Shown in pieces: positions 8,402 through 18,667 of a stretch of DNA of 64,000 bases. Made by a program: the position numbers and the translations under genes. Location of the stretch: positions 62,001 to 126,000 of the forward strand of contig NZ_JAVJQO010000004.1 in NCBI RefSeq assembly GCF_040218225.1, written 5' to 3'. The notes below the pieces were generated by a model, which saw only the letters and a list, made by a program, of their open reading frames with translations, ran no database searches and had not been told where the DNA came from. Within the stretch, counting starts at the first letter, position 1. The number at the start of each line of letters is the position of its first letter. This stretch comes from Gracilimonas sp. (GTDB lineage: Bacteria; Bacteroidota; Rhodothermia; Balneolales; Balneolaceae).

Positions 8402-10447
8402 ATGACACGATCTTTATTCCAAAAATCAGGCTTACTCACGACGCTTGTATTGGCGTTTAGTATTGGATTCATACAGCTTGGGTTTGCTCAAAATGGGCTC
8501 ACCCCTACACAAGTTGCTAAAATAAACAATGTTGGCTCTGTTTATTTGTCCGGTGATGGCAGTACAGCCGCTTATACCCTTTCGGTTCCGGCCGACCCGA
8601 TGAAAGAAAATGCTCTTCCAAGTACTCATTTATACATGATGAATATTGCAAGTGGAGAGACCAAACCCCTGATTACAGATATGAGTGTAAGTGGCATTGC
8701 CTTCAGGCCCGGAAGCAATAACATTACATATCTGGCTAAAAAAGAAGGGGATGAAACTACTTCATTATATGAATTGAATACGGAATCCGGAGCGAGTGAA
8801 AAGCTTTATGCTTTTGAACGAAATATTTCAGGATATAGCTGGGCTGCAGATGGAAACCATCTTGTATTCAGATCTGCCGAGCCAAAAAAAGAAAGCGAGT
8901 CTCCACTGCCTTACAGCCCGGAAGTCTATGAAGAGAATTTGACCAACACCTGGGCCTATATCCAAAACATAGCTATGGATGGCCATGAGCCGCATCGTAT
9001 TCCCGTGGAAGGAAGTGTGTATGATGCCGTCTGGAGTCCTGATCAACAAAAACTAGCCGTAGCCGTTGCTCCCACCCCATTGGTCGATGACTTTTATATG
9101 AGCCAAAAAGTAGTAATCATTGATCATGAATCCCGTGATGTGCTTGCAGAGGTTGATCATGAAGGGAAACTGGGACAAATTTCATGGAGTCCGGATAGCA
9201 AAAAACTGGCAATGATTGCCGCAGCTACTATTAATGACCCGATTGCAGGGCGTCTCAAGATTGCAGACGCAGCCACCGGCAACACAACCTTGCTTAAAGA
9301 AGATTTCAAAGGCAGCTTTGACCAAATAGAATGGGCAAATGCCAACACTATTCACTACCTCGCGAGTAAAGGCGTTTGGTCCGAATTTGGGAGTATAAAG
9401 AGTGACGGAAGCCAGATGAAAGCCATCATCCCAACCGGAGGCCCAATCCTTGCTTCCTTTGCGCATGCAGGAAATGGCACTCATGTTTTTAATGCCAATA
9501 CTCCAAATCACCCTGGCGAATTGTACCTGATGAAGAAAGGGAATAAAGAACCTAAAAGAGTCACAAACAGCAACCCCTGGCTGGATGAAGTTCCAAAAGG
9601 GAAACAAGAGGCGGTTACCTATACCACTAAAGATGGTATGAAAGTTGAGGGAATTGTTATTTACCCGCTGGATTATAAAGAAGGAATGCCTTACCCAACT
9701 ATTACAGTGGTTCATGGCGGACCTGAAGCCCATTACGACAACGGCTGGCTTACATCCTACTCTATGGCTGGGCAAATGGGGGCTGCGGAAGGCTTCGTTG
9801 TTTTTTACCCTAATTATAGGGGAAGTACTGGTCGCGGTGTTGAGTTTGCCATGAGCAGTCAGGGCGATTTAGCCGGTGCCGAGTTCGATGATATCGTAGA
9901 AGGGGTTGATTACCTGATTGCGGAAGGCGTGACCGATAAAACCAAAGTTGGGGTAACCGGTGGTTCTTATGGTGGATATGCCACTGCATGGATGAGCACC
10001 AAATACAGTGATCGCTTTGCGGCGGGAGTGATGTTCGTAGGTATTAGTAATAACCTCTCTAAATGGGGCACCAGCGATATTCCCGAAGAGCTCTATCATG
10101 TACATGCCCGCAAGCGAATCTGGGAAGATTACATGGGTTATCTCGAACGCAGTCCCATCTATCATGTAGATAACGCCAAAACACCATTACTGATTATGCA
10201 CGGAAAGGAAGACACCCGCGTAGATCCGGGACAATCCTACGAGCTTTACCGTCATATTAAAACCCGCACCGATACTCCGGTTCGTCTCGTACTCTATCCG
10301 GGAGAAGGACATGGTAACCGCCGAGCGACCGCTCGTTTTGATTATAACCTGCGGATGATGCGCTGGTTTAATGAATACCTGAAAGGAGAAGAAAATCAAC
10401 GCCCGGATACCGAACTTGAAGTAGACAAAATGACGATCGAAAACTAA
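8402..10447 (+). CDS. S9-family serine peptidase (prolyl oligopeptidase/DPP type), exported
   Basis: 681 residues with an N-terminal signal peptide ending near GFAQ. Residues about 40-400 form a beta-propeller of repeats such as YSWAADGNHLVF and ISWSPDSKKLAM, and the C-terminal third is the alpha/beta hydrolase. Catalytic triad by motif: Ser522 in TGGSYGGYA, Asp604 in MHGKEDTRVDP, His637 in PGEGHGNRR. It would trim peptides in the periplasm. The ATG has an excellent ribosome site (AGGAGG) 6 bases upstream. Confidence 0.93.
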   Translation: MTRSLFQKSGLLTTLVLAFSIGFIQLGFAQNGLTPTQVAKINNVGSVYLSGDGSTAAYTLSVPADPMKENALPSTHLYMMNIASGETKPLITDMSVSGIAFRPGSNNITYLAKKEGDETTSLYELNTESGASEKLYAFERNISGYSWAADGNHLVFRSAEPKKESESPLPYSPEVYEENLTNTWAYIQNIAMDGHEPHRIPVEGSVYDAVWSPDQQKLAVAVAPTPLVDDFYMSQKVVIIDHESRDVLAEVDHEGKLGQISWSPDSKKLAMIAAATINDPIAGRLKIADAATGNTTLLKEDFKGSFDQIEWANANTIHYLASKGVWSEFGSIKSDGSQMKAIIPTGGPILASFAHAGNGTHVFNANTPNHPGELYLMKKGNKEPKRVTNSNPWLDEVPKGKQEAVTYTTKDGMKVEGIVIYPLDYKEGMPYPTITVVHGGPEAHYDNGWLTSYSMAGQMGAAEGFVVFYPNYRGSTGRGVEFAMSSQGDLAGAEFDDIVEGVDYLIAEGVTDKTKVGVTGGSYGGYATAWMSTKYSDRFAAGVMFVGISNNLSKWGTSDIPEELYHVHARKRIWEDYMGYLERSPIYHVDNAKTPLLIMHGKEDTRVDPGQSYELYRHIKTRTDTPVRLVLYPGEGHGNRRATARFDYNLRMMRWFNEYLKGEENQRPDTELEVDKMTIEN

Positions 10448-10466
10448 ATTCAGGAATTCACTATAA

Positions 10467-10507
10467 AAAAGGCTTTCGCAGAGATACGGAAGCCTTTTCT
10501 TTTTTTA
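10467..10507 (+). terminator. Rho-independent terminator after the S9 peptidase gene
   Basis: Stem AAAAGGCTTTCG / CGGAAGCCTTTT with an 8-base loop, followed by a T-rich run. It lies 19 bp after the stop codon. Confidence 0.8.
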
Positions 10508-10538
10508 CGATATTAAAATAACTTCAAACCTAACGTAT

Positions 10539-10964
10539 ATGGAACAACCAAATAAAAAACCGCCTAAAGCATTTGCCTGGGTTTTTATGGCGGCAGGAAT
10601 CGGGATTATTCTTATCGCCTTTGAAGTTATCCTTGTTGATGAGTCGGCGGTTAATGCTCCTTTATGGGTGATTGGCATTTGTGGTTTGGTATTCTTTCTG
10701 GCGGGAGTGATGATCTTTTTAGGAGAAAAATCGCAGTACAACAATCTGCTTGCTGCCATTCTGGTAGCAGCAATGGGAACCATAGGCAGCTGGGTGGCTT
10801 TTTTTGGCACTGATGATGGTTTTTCCGGAGGAATTCCCTTTTTGAGTGCAGATTCAAACCTTTCTCTGGCCCGGCTCATGTTTGGCTTTGGAGGATTGGT
10901 CTGTTTCTTGATTGCAGGCTACGCTCTAAAACAACAGTTCGCCAAAAAAGAAAAGTCGGAATAA
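10539..10964 (+). CDS. Small membrane protein of unknown function
   Basis: 141 residues with four hydrophobic segments (AWVFMAAGIGIILIAFEVI; PLWVIGICGLVFFLAGVMIFL; LLAAILVAAMGTIGSWVAFFG; LMFGFGGLVCFLIAGYAL) and a charged C terminus. No motif suggests a function. It is preceded by a terminator and followed by a convergent gene, so it is probably transcribed alone. Confidence 0.7.
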   Translation: MEQPNKKPPKAFAWVFMAAGIGIILIAFEVILVDESAVNAPLWVIGICGLVFFLAGVMIFLGEKSQYNNLLAAILVAAMGTIGSWVAFFGTDDGFSGGIPFLSADSNLSLARLMFGFGGLVCFLIAGYALKQQFAKKEKSE

Positions 10965-10999
10965 GTCAGCTGTCTAAAGCTTGGATATAAAGTCACATT

Positions 11000-11476
11000 T
11001 TAAATAGTAACATTTGCAAAATAGTGATATGCCATCACTCCGGCCGCCATCACTTTTAAACCCGTTGCCGCCATAAATCCCACAAATGAGCCTAAAGCCG
11101 ATTTAAAGGCTTTGTCTGATTTATTCCCGGCAATAATCTCTCCAAGAAAAGCACCTGCCAAAGGACCTAAAACAAACCCAATAGGCGGAAAGAACAACCC
11201 TGCCACTAAACCCACCACAGAGCCTGTAACTCCGTAGGGCGACCCTCCGAATTTCTTGGTAGCCCAGGCAGGAATTACGTTATCCAGCACAAAACCAACC
11301 AGTATTACAATAGCTGCCCATACAATCAGGAAAGTAAGTGAAAAAGGTGCATACATGAATTGCAGAATGAGCAATCCTATATAGCTGAACGGAAGGCCCG
11401 GAACGACCGGCAAGAAGGCTCCTGCCAATCCAATTAACATTAATAAAGCACCGATAATAATTATAATGATTTCCAT
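11000..11476 (-). CDS. DUF456-family membrane protein
   Basis: 158 residues, four to five hydrophobic segments, glycine-rich. Seen: LIGLAGAFLPVVPGLPFSYIGLL at the N terminus and GVTGSVVGLVAGLFFPPIGFVLGPLAGAFLGEI in the centre, both characteristic of the DUF456 family. Function unknown. It ends convergent with the small membrane protein and lies 34 bp downstream of the hutH stop on the same strand. Confidence 0.85.
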   Translation of the reverse strand: MEIIIIIIGALLMLIGLAGAFLPVVPGLPFSYIGLLILQFMYAPFSLTFLIVWAAIVILVGFVLDNVIPAWATKKFGGSPYGVTGSVVGLVAGLFFPPIGFVLGPLAGAFLGEIIAGNKSDKAFKSALGSFVGFMAATGLKVMAAGVMAYHYFANVTI

Positions 11477-11510
11477 AATCGCTACACGATTCTAAGACCG
11501 CAAAGTTTCG

Positions 11511-12998
11511 TTACTGTAGTTCCAGCGGATCAAGTAATTCGGACTGCATTAATAATTTCACCGCTTCGTTAATCTCGTCTTTAAAGAAATGATCTTCCTG
11601 CGCATGCGAAATCTGCTCACGTATATATTTGTGTGCTCGATCTACCCCTTCGCCGGGTTTCAGTGGTTTTCTGAAATCCAGCGCTTGCGATGCTGTAAAC
11701 AACTCAATGGCCAACACCTGCTCTACATTTTTGAATACATTCAGTAACTTTAGTGCCCCGATGCTTCCCATGCTAACATGATCTTCCTGTCCGAGGCTGG
11801 TCGGAATAGAGTCAACAGATGCAGGATGACACAGCACCTTATTTTCCGACACTAACGCCGCCGATGTGTATTGTGGAATCATAAAGCCGGAGTTTATCCC
11901 GGTTTCTTCCATAAGCAGAGTAGGCAACCCATCGTGTCCTTCAAGCAGTAAGTACGTTCGCCGTTCTGAGATACTGGCAAGCTCTGCCAGGGCAATAGCG
12001 GCATAATCGAGCACAAGAGCCAGTGGCTGCCCGTGAAAATTCCCTCCGCTGATAATATCCCCATTCTGGAAAACAAGTGGATTATCCGTTACCGAGTTTA
12101 TTTCGGTTTGAACCGTGGATATACAATGAGCAATAGCATCACGACTTGCACCATGCACCTGCGGAATACATCGAAGCGAATACGGATCTTGTACCTTCCC
12201 GCAATTTCGATGCGATTCCAAAATCTCACTGTTTTGTAGCAAATGACGAACATTCCGGGCTACGGTCTGCTGTCCGGCATGTGGCCGGATTTCATGAATA
12301 CGCTCATCAAAAGGTTTGATGCTGCCTTGCAATGCTTCCAGACTCATAGCTCCCAATAAATCTGCGCTCTTTAGCAAATGAAGTGATTTTTCCAGGACAA
12401 AAGCACCATAAGCACTCATCAATTGCGTTCCGTTGATTAGTGATAATCCATCTTTGGGCTGAAGCTCGATCGGCTCCAGACTGTGCTCCTGCAATACCTT
12501 ATTCGCGGGAATCGTATCGGTTCCCTCCTCATTCCAGAATGAACCAAAACCTAATAATGGCAGTGACATATGAGCCAGCGGCGCCAAATCACCGGAAGCT
12601 CCCACACTTCCTTTTTCAGGAATAACGGGGATTAAATCATTGTCCACGAAATAGATAAGACGGTCAAAAGTTTCTTTAGAAATTCCGGAAAAGCCTATAC
12701 CCAGCGCATGAATTTTAAGCTGGAGCATTAGTCGTGAAATGTTTTTCGTGATCAAGTCACCGGTTCCAACAGCATGAGATAAAATCAGGTTTCGCTGGAG
12801 CTGTTTCAATTGATCATCGCCAATTCTTTTCGAAGCCAGAATACCAAAACCGGTATTAATGCCATAAAAAGCCTCATTTTTGGTGAGCGCATCATCCACA
12901 ATTGCTCGTGAGTTCAGCACCGGTGAAGGGTCTTTTTTTAGCTGAGCTAAAGACCGTTCGATATCCTTATACAAGCTGCTGATTTTAATTTCTATCAT
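11511..12998 (-). CDS. hutH: Histidine ammonia-lyase
   Basis: Converts L-histidine to trans-urocanate and ammonia. About 495 residues, normal length. Seen: GSVGASGDLAPLAHMSL around residues 131-147, where Ala-Ser-Gly cyclises to the MIO cofactor; YGINTGFG, which carries the catalytic Tyr; and LQEDHVSMG-like C-terminal conserved blocks. ATG 12998 has AGGGTGG just upstream; a GTG two codons earlier (13004) is possible. No hutU, hutI or hutG is in the window, so the rest of the pathway must be elsewhere. Divergent from the peptide transporter gene. Confidence 0.93.
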   Translation of the reverse strand: MIEIKISSLYKDIERSLAQLKKDPSPVLNSRAIVDDALTKNEAFYGINTGFGILASKRIGDDQLKQLQRNLILSHAVGTGDLITKNISRLMLQLKIHALGIGFSGISKETFDRLIYFVDNDLIPVIPEKGSVGASGDLAPLAHMSLPLLGFGSFWNEEGTDTIPANKVLQEHSLEPIELQPKDGLSLINGTQLMSAYGAFVLEKSLHLLKSADLLGAMSLEALQGSIKPFDERIHEIRPHAGQQTVARNVRHLLQNSEILESHRNCGKVQDPYSLRCIPQVHGASRDAIAHCISTVQTEINSVTDNPLVFQNGDIISGGNFHGQPLALVLDYAAIALAELASISERRTYLLLEGHDGLPTLLMEETGINSGFMIPQYTSAALVSENKVLCHPASVDSIPTSLGQEDHVSMGSIGALKLLNVFKNVEQVLAIELFTASQALDFRKPLKPGEGVDRAHKYIREQISHAQEDHFFKDEINEAVKLLMQSELLDPLELQ

Positions 12999-13135
12999 AT
13001 CCACCCTTTTTTATTCCTCTGAAAAGGTCGTCAGATATAACATTGAATTCAATCCATTCTTGCAACCGAGTAGCTCTTTAGGTATCATCACGCACTTTAT
13101 GGAATATCAAAACCCTTAACCAACCTTTATAAACT

Positions 13136-14815
13136 ATGGCAAACGGGAACCCAGCCACCGTCAACGATTTTTTTGGACATCCGCGTGGCTTATCAACATT
13201 ATTTTTCACTGAATTATGGGAGCGTTTCAGTTACTATGGAATGCGCGCTCTTCTCGTGCTTTTTATGACAGCAGAAGCTCTTGGAGATAACCCCGGGCTT
13301 GGATTCAGTGTTGGTGAAGCTGCTGCTATTTATGGAATCTATACCTTCTTCGTATATGTATTGTCGCTGCCGGGCGGCTGGGTAGCTGATAACATCTGGG
13401 GACAGAAAAAAGCTGTTTTCATAGGTGGATGTATCATTGCTGCCGGTCACTTTAGCATGGCTGTTCCCACCACTACCTTTTTCTTTATAGGATTGGCATT
13501 AATTGTTGTGGGAACTGGACTATTGAAACCTAACGTAAGTTCCATGGTCGGTGATTTGTATCCTGAAGGCGGCGCCCGACGTGATGCTGGATTCTCTATT
13601 TTCTATATGGGGATTAACTTCGGAGCCATTTTAGGTCCACTTCTTTGTGGTCTGCTTGGGGAAGGATACAACTGGCATTATGGATTCTCCCTTGCAGGTA
13701 TTGGAATGGTGCTGGGATTAATATCCTACAAAATTGGCGACAAGTACCTTGAAGGCGCCGGCGATCTTGATGAAAGCTTTACGGAAGAACAAATCAAGAA
13801 GCGAAGCAAACTCTTTTATGGAATATCTTCCTTCCTGGCAGCAGCCGTTGTCATTTTTGGATTCCTCCAAAGCTCAGGTGCAATTGATGTAGCCCTTGAA
13901 GCTCTGGCTCAAAACCTGGGGATTGTAGCCGTTATCATCACGCTTATTTTCTTCATCTACATCATCTTCTTTGGTGGCCATACACAGCAGGAAAAGAAAA
14001 GACTGGGGGTTATTTTCTGGCTCTTTATTCTCGCCGCTTTATTCTGGAGTGGATTTGAGCAGGCTGGTTCTTCCCTTAATCTTTTTGCCGCGGATTTAAC
14101 CGATCGTGCAGCTGGCCCCAGTGAGTTTCTGGGTGGGATGGGAGCACTTATACTCACCCTTGTTCTCGCTATACCTATTGGCTGGTACACGTTCAGAACC
14201 TTTAATCGAGACGATCTTTGGGTGATGGCAAAAGCAGCCGTGGCTGTTTCCGGAATTGGTTTACTTGCGTTCTTTTACTGGTTATTTACTCAGATAGGAA
14301 ATGGATGGATTATACCTGCCAGTACATTGCAGCTTATTAATCCAACCTTTATTGTGATTTTTGCTCCTATTTTTGGGATGCTCTGGACCTGGCTGGCTTC
14401 CCGCAACGCTAACCCTTCTATCCCGGTTAAATTCGGATTAGGACTGCTAGGCCTTGCCGCTGGTTTCTTCGTGCTATCATGGGGATCTGCCAATGCTTCA
14501 TCTACAAGCCTTGTATCTCCGGCCTGGCTGATCGTAACGTACTTCCTGCATACCGTTGGTGAGCTTTGTTTGTCGCCGGTAGGACTTTCATCCATGACCA
14601 AGCTTGCTCCGAAAAACCGTGTATCTCAGATGATGGGTATCTGGTTTGTAGCAACTGCTCTCGGTAATCTGATGGCTGGCTTAGTTGCAGGTCAGCTTGA
14701 GACACTTGCCCCATCCGGACTGTTCCAAAGTGTAGCACTGATTGTTGGTGGTGGTGGTATCATCGCATTGCTTGCTGCACCTCCGGTTCGAAAACTGATG
14801 GGAGATATTGAATAG
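13136..14815 (+). CDS. POT/PTR-family proton-coupled peptide transporter
   Basis: 559 residues, 12-14 membrane helices. Seen: the family signature ELWERFSYYGMRALLVLFM (ExxERFxYYG) at residues about 24-42, FSIFYMGINFGAILGPL in helix 5, and a long C-terminal half ending in a short cytoplasmic tail. Members import di- and tripeptides with protons. The exported peptidases nearby and hutH fit a peptide-using lifestyle. Ends in a strong bidirectional terminator. Confidence 0.92.
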   Translation: MANGNPATVNDFFGHPRGLSTLFFTELWERFSYYGMRALLVLFMTAEALGDNPGLGFSVGEAAAIYGIYTFFVYVLSLPGGWVADNIWGQKKAVFIGGCIIAAGHFSMAVPTTTFFFIGLALIVVGTGLLKPNVSSMVGDLYPEGGARRDAGFSIFYMGINFGAILGPLLCGLLGEGYNWHYGFSLAGIGMVLGLISYKIGDKYLEGAGDLDESFTEEQIKKRSKLFYGISSFLAAAVVIFGFLQSSGAIDVALEALAQNLGIVAVIITLIFFIYIIFFGGHTQQEKKRLGVIFWLFILAALFWSGFEQAGSSLNLFAADLTDRAAGPSEFLGGMGALILTLVLAIPIGWYTFRTFNRDDLWVMAKAAVAVSGIGLLAFFYWLFTQIGNGWIIPASTLQLINPTFIVIFAPIFGMLWTWLASRNANPSIPVKFGLGLLGLAAGFFVLSWGSANASSTSLVSPAWLIVTYFLHTVGELCLSPVGLSSMTKLAPKNRVSQMMGIWFVATALGNLMAGLVAGQLETLAPSGLFQSVALIVGGGGIIALLAAPPVRKLMGDIE

Positions 14816-14837
14816 AATCTAAACCATAAGGATCTGC

Positions 14838-14869
14838 AAAAGGCTTCTTCGTACGAAGAAGCCTTTTTT
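14838..14869. terminator. Bidirectional terminator between the POT transporter gene and glpK
   Basis: Near-perfect palindrome: AAAGGCTTCTTCG followed by TA and its complement, flanked by A-run and T-run. It can serve both convergent genes (stop codons at 14815 and 14873). Confidence 0.88.
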
Positions 14870-14872
14870 ATT

Positions 14873-16372
14873 TTATCTATCATCAGCCCACGCTATCGCT
14901 GATTTTACAGCTCGATTCCAGCCCCTGATAAGCTTATCCACTTCTTCGGAATCTTTCTGTTGATCAAATTTTTGATCCACCTTCCATAGCTTTCGTATCT
15001 TTTCAATATCGTCCCAAAATCCAACGGCCAGTCCTGCCAGATAAGCCGCTCCTAAGGCTGTGGTTTCGGTTACCATCGGGCGAATAACGGGAACTTCCCC
15101 AAGTAAATCACTCTGAAATTGCATAAGTGTATCATTTACAGTAGCCCCACCATCAACCCTGAGTTCTTTTACCTTGATCCCGGAATCAGCTTTCATCGCA
15201 TTCAAAAGATCCAGCACCTGGTATGCAATGGAATCCTGAGCAGCTCTCGCCAGATGAGCCCGATTAGTGCCACGGGTTATTCCCACCATCATACCCCGGG
15301 CATGCTGTTTCCAATGCGGGGCTCCTAGTCCTGCAAAAGCCGGAACCAGATACACGCCATCCGAATCATCTACCTTATTGGCGAAGTATTCAATGTCTTT
15401 GGATTCCTGTATAATGCCCATCTCATCCCGTAACCACTGAACTACAGCTCCGCCTATGAACACAGATCCTTCCAGAGCATATTTCGTTTCCCCATTGATC
15501 TTCCAGGCTATGGTGGTCAGAAGGTTGCCCTCAGACTTCACAGGTTCACCCCCCACATTCATCAGCATGAAACATCCCGTTCCATAGGTGTTTTTAACCA
15601 TCCCGGGTTCCGTACACATTTGCCCAAACAGAGCCGCTTGCTGATCACCGGCAATGCCGGCAATCGCAATGGTACTTGCAAAAAGGCTGGACTTGGTTTC
15701 CCCATATACTTCGCTCGACTCCCGTACTTCCGGCAGCATATTTTTGGGGATCTCCAGGAGCTTAAGCAATTCGTCATCCCATTCCAGTGTATTGATATTA
15801 TACAGCATGGTCCTGGAAGCATTGGTTACATCTGTGATGTGTAAATCACCCTGAGTGAAATTCCAAATCAGCCACGAGTCGATAGTTCCAAAAGCAAGTT
15901 CGCCCTTTTCAGCTTTTTCCCGAGCTCCTTCCACATTATCGAGTATCCATTTCACTTTGGTTCCTGAAAAATAAGAATCTACAATCAGTCCGGTTTTTTC
16001 CTGAATCATGCTGGCGTGACCTGCTTCTTTTAGACTGTCACAGTAGTCAGAAGTTCGGCGATCTTGCCAAACAATAGCATTATAAATGGGCTTTCCGCTT
16101 TTCCGGTCCCAAACCACTGTTGTTTCCCTCTGATTGGTTATACCAATGCATGAAATTGCCCTGCCATTTACACCTGCAGAAGCAACAGCCTCTGCAGCAA
16201 CTCCGGCCTGTGTCGACCAAATCTCTTGTGCATCATGCTCAACCCAACCGGGTTCAGGATAAATTTGTCTGAATTCCTTTTGAGCTACAGAAACAATTTC
16301 ACCTTTCTTGTTAAAAAGCATTGCTCTTGAGCTGGTGGTTCCCTGATCTAATGCTAAAACAAATTGCTCCAT
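14873..16372 (-). CDS. glpK: Glycerol kinase
   Basis: ATP-dependent phosphorylation of glycerol to glycerol-3-phosphate in the cytoplasm. 499 residues, normal for the family. Seen: [18 protein letters not shown] at the N terminus (phosphate 1 motif), [38 protein letters not shown], and AGLGAPHW with GLAVGFW near the C terminus. All are FGGY-kinase hallmarks of GlpK. No glpF or glpD in the window. Confidence 0.96.
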   Translation of the reverse strand: MEQFVLALDQGTTSSRAMLFNKKGEIVSVAQKEFRQIYPEPGWVEHDAQEIWSTQAGVAAEAVASAGVNGRAISCIGITNQRETTVVWDRKSGKPIYNAIVWQDRRTSDYCDSLKEAGHASMIQEKTGLIVDSYFSGTKVKWILDNVEGAREKAEKGELAFGTIDSWLIWNFTQGDLHITDVTNASRTMLYNINTLEWDDELLKLLEIPKNMLPEVRESSEVYGETKSSLFASTIAIAGIAGDQQAALFGQMCTEPGMVKNTYGTGCFMLMNVGGEPVKSEGNLLTTIAWKINGETKYALEGSVFIGGAVVQWLRDEMGIIQESKDIEYFANKVDDSDGVYLVPAFAGLGAPHWKQHARGMMVGITRGTNRAHLARAAQDSIAYQVLDLLNAMKADSGIKVKELRVDGGATVNDTLMQFQSDLLGEVPVIRPMVTETTALGAAYLAGLAVGFWDDIEKIRKLWKVDQKFDQQKDSEEVDKLIRGWNRAVKSAIAWADDR

Positions 16373-16502
16373 ACCAATTCTGGTTGATTAGTTACTATTG
16401 GATTATCCGGGTTGCAGATCTACTCTGCCATCAAGTCTAACATATTCTTTTAAGAGCTGATAATTTCGTCCTAAAAGCAGATCCTAAATATTATTCCAGA
16501 AC

Positions 16503-17258
16503 TCAGAATCCCTGGGCAAACCCAATTCCAATAAATAGTGATTCCTGTTCAATCTCATAGCCTGCATTTAAATCCAGTTGAGCTCCGTCATTTACAATCA
16601 AAGCCAGACCAGCTTCTGTATAATGATAATGCTCGTTTATATTTCCGCCGCTATAAATACCTGCATATCCTGCATAAAAACTCAGATTCTCCTGGTTAGG
16701 CAAGCTAAAACCGGGCGTTAACGTAAAAAGCCAGTTATCATTCAGATCTCCTATTCCAAAAGTATATCCAAGATTGGAAGAGATACTAATATTTTCAGCT
16801 ACTGACTGATCCACAACTCCAAATAACGTCGGTACAATTTCATCGTTTGTGAATGAGGAAGCCCCTACCGGCAAGCTTATTTTTCCAATGGATGAAACTC
16901 TCGTTTTACCCTCTTCAGATTCAAAGAGCTTATATTTAGCTGCCAGCCCCAAATCCTGAAAGCCGGAATTTACTGCGTCTGTTTGATCAAAATACTGAGT
17001 GGAATAAGAATTCAGCAGGGCTCTCAATTCAAAGTTTTCAATCACTCCAAACCGAAGCAGCATTTGTCCGATATCAAACTGATTTATCGCATTCCCCGTT
17101 GAAAGCTGAATGCCCGTCTCCAGGCCAAAAACTCCGGTTTCCACCACATACGACCCATTACCAATTCCTGGCCGGTCGGCAGTGTAATTTTCCTGAGCTA
17201 AAGCGTAATTAGAAATTAGAAGAAAACATAAGGCTACGATGAGATGTGTATATTTCAT
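16503..17258 (-). CDS. Outer-membrane beta-barrel protein (phenol-degradation MetA-like 'transporter' family)
   Basis: About 251 residues starting MKYTHLIVALCFLLISNYALAQ (signal peptide), then ENYTADRPGIGNGSYVVETG, the usual opening of this barrel family, then alternating hydrophobic beta-strands and a final strand FIGIGFAQGF. ATG 17258 is selected because translation from 17447 would run across the mnmE start and add a non-family N terminus. Only 34 bp separate this start from the divergent mnmE start. Confidence 0.8.
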   Translation of the reverse strand: MKYTHLIVALCFLLISNYALAQENYTADRPGIGNGSYVVETGVFGLETGIQLSTGNAINQFDIGQMLLRFGVIENFELRALLNSYSTQYFDQTDAVNSGFQDLGLAAKYKLFESEEGKTRVSSIGKISLPVGASSFTNDEIVPTLFGVVDQSVAENISISSNLGYTFGIGDLNDNWLFTLTPGFSLPNQENLSFYAGYAGIYSGGNINEHYHYTEAGLALIVNDGAQLDLNAGYEIEQESLFIGIGFAQGF

Positions 17259-17292
17259 AGAATTATTTTGGTTCAGATGAATATCTTTAAAT

Positions 17293-18666
17293 ATGAATGA
17301 AATTACAGAAAAACCACCGATTGCAGCTATTGCCACTCCCGTTGGAGAAGGCGGAATTGCCGTTATCCGCGTTTCTGGCAAAGGTGCCATTTCTAAAGTA
17401 AATGAAGCCTTTAAAGGCAAAGATTTAACGAAGCTCAATTCCCACACCGTTCATTTTGGTAAGATCATGAATAAAAAGGGGTTTCCGGTAGATGAAGTAT
17501 TAGTTACCCTATTTCACTCTCCCAAATCCTATACCGGGGAAGAAACCGTGGAGATTTCTTGTCATGGCGGAGTTCTGGTCACACAATCGGTACTGGAAAC
17601 GATTTTAGCTCTTGGGGTGAAATCGGCCGAGCCCGGAGAGTTTACCCAGCGTGCTTTCCTCAATGGGAAATTAGATCTGGATCAGGCAGAAGCAGTGGCC
17701 GATCTCATTCATGCCAAAAGCTCAAAAGCAGTAGATGCCGCCCATCAGCAACTAGAAGGCCGACTTGGAGAACACATCAAGAGCTTTCGTCAGCAGATTA
17801 TTGATGCCACAGCCATGGTGGAACTGGAACTCGATTTTGTTGAAGAAGACGTCGAGTTCGCAAACAAAGAGCAACTTCAAAAACTTCTGGAAGATCTGGA
17901 TGCCGAAATCACAGAACTGCTTGAGACTTATGAAACCGGACGTCTGGTGAAAGACGGCGTTAAAACGGTACTTATTGGACGACCAAATGCGGGAAAATCA
18001 ACTTTACTGAATACCCTGGTGGGAAGTGACCGGGCCATTGTAACAGAAATTGCAGGTACTACCCGCGACACCATCGATGCCGACTGGAGCTACGACGGAT
18101 TATTGTTCAAACTCATTGATACGGCAGGGCTCCGGGAAACCGAAGATATCGTAGAGGCAGAAGGAGTAAAACGCTCCCAGCAAGCTTTTGAAAAAGCCGA
18201 CCTGGTCATCTACCTTAAGGATTTATCCCAGCCTTTTTCCGAAACCGAGAGAAAGGAAATTGCCGACTTTCAGTCACGCGCCAAAGATACTCCCTTTATC
18301 CTCATTGGCACCAAAGCCGATATTGAAGCAGAGCAGGAATGGCGTACCGAATTCGATCTCAAGATTTCCGCCCTGGAGGGAGAGCGAATCAAAGACCTGA
18401 AGCAGTTATTGAAAGATCGTGCTTTGGAGAACAAGCATTATGATGCATCGAGCCTGTTGGTCACCTCAACCCGACACCGCGATGCCCTTCAAAAAACCAA
18501 AGACCATATAGAATCTGCCTTACAGGCTCTGGATCAGGGCATGACCGGAGATTTTCTGTCCATAGATTTACGGGCAGCCCTGAAAGAACTGGGCACCATC
18601 ACTGGGGAAATTACCAATGAAGATGTGCTGGATTCGATATTCTCACGGTTTTGTATCGGTAAGTAG
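17293..18666 (+). CDS. mnmE: tRNA modification GTPase MnmE
   Basis: With MnmG installs the carboxymethylaminomethyl group on U34 of certain tRNAs. 457 residues. Seen: IAAIATPVGEGGIAVIRVSG at the N terminus (folate-binding domain), GEFTQRAFLNGKLDLDQAEAV, the G domain with GRPNAGKSTL (G1), DTAGLR (G3) and TKAD (G4), and the C-terminal FCIGK with the conserved cysteine. All essential motifs are intact. Convergent with the LOV kinase gene (1 bp gap). Confidence 0.97.
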   Translation: MNEITEKPPIAAIATPVGEGGIAVIRVSGKGAISKVNEAFKGKDLTKLNSHTVHFGKIMNKKGFPVDEVLVTLFHSPKSYTGEETVEISCHGGVLVTQSVLETILALGVKSAEPGEFTQRAFLNGKLDLDQAEAVADLIHAKSSKAVDAAHQQLEGRLGEHIKSFRQQIIDATAMVELELDFVEEDVEFANKEQLQKLLEDLDAEITELLETYETGRLVKDGVKTVLIGRPNAGKSTLLNTLVGSDRAIVTEIAGTTRDTIDADWSYDGLLFKLIDTAGLRETEDIVEAEGVKRSQQAFEKADLVIYLKDLSQPFSETERKEIADFQSRAKDTPFILIGTKADIEAEQEWRTEFDLKISALEGERIKDLKQLLKDRALENKHYDASSLLVTSTRHRDALQKTKDHIESALQALDQGMTGDFLSIDLRAALKELGTITGEITNEDVLDSIFSRFCIGK

Positions 18667-18667
18667 A

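Noticed and set aside
11511-13004. A histidine-degradation operon around hutH
   Set aside because: No hutU, hutI or hutG is present; the amidohydrolase at 6821-8248 is an exported lipoprotein, not the cytoplasmic imidazolonepropionase.
17259-17447. Upstream extension of the barrel gene to 17447
   Set aside because: Would cross the mnmE start on the other strand and remove the signal peptide from the N terminus.
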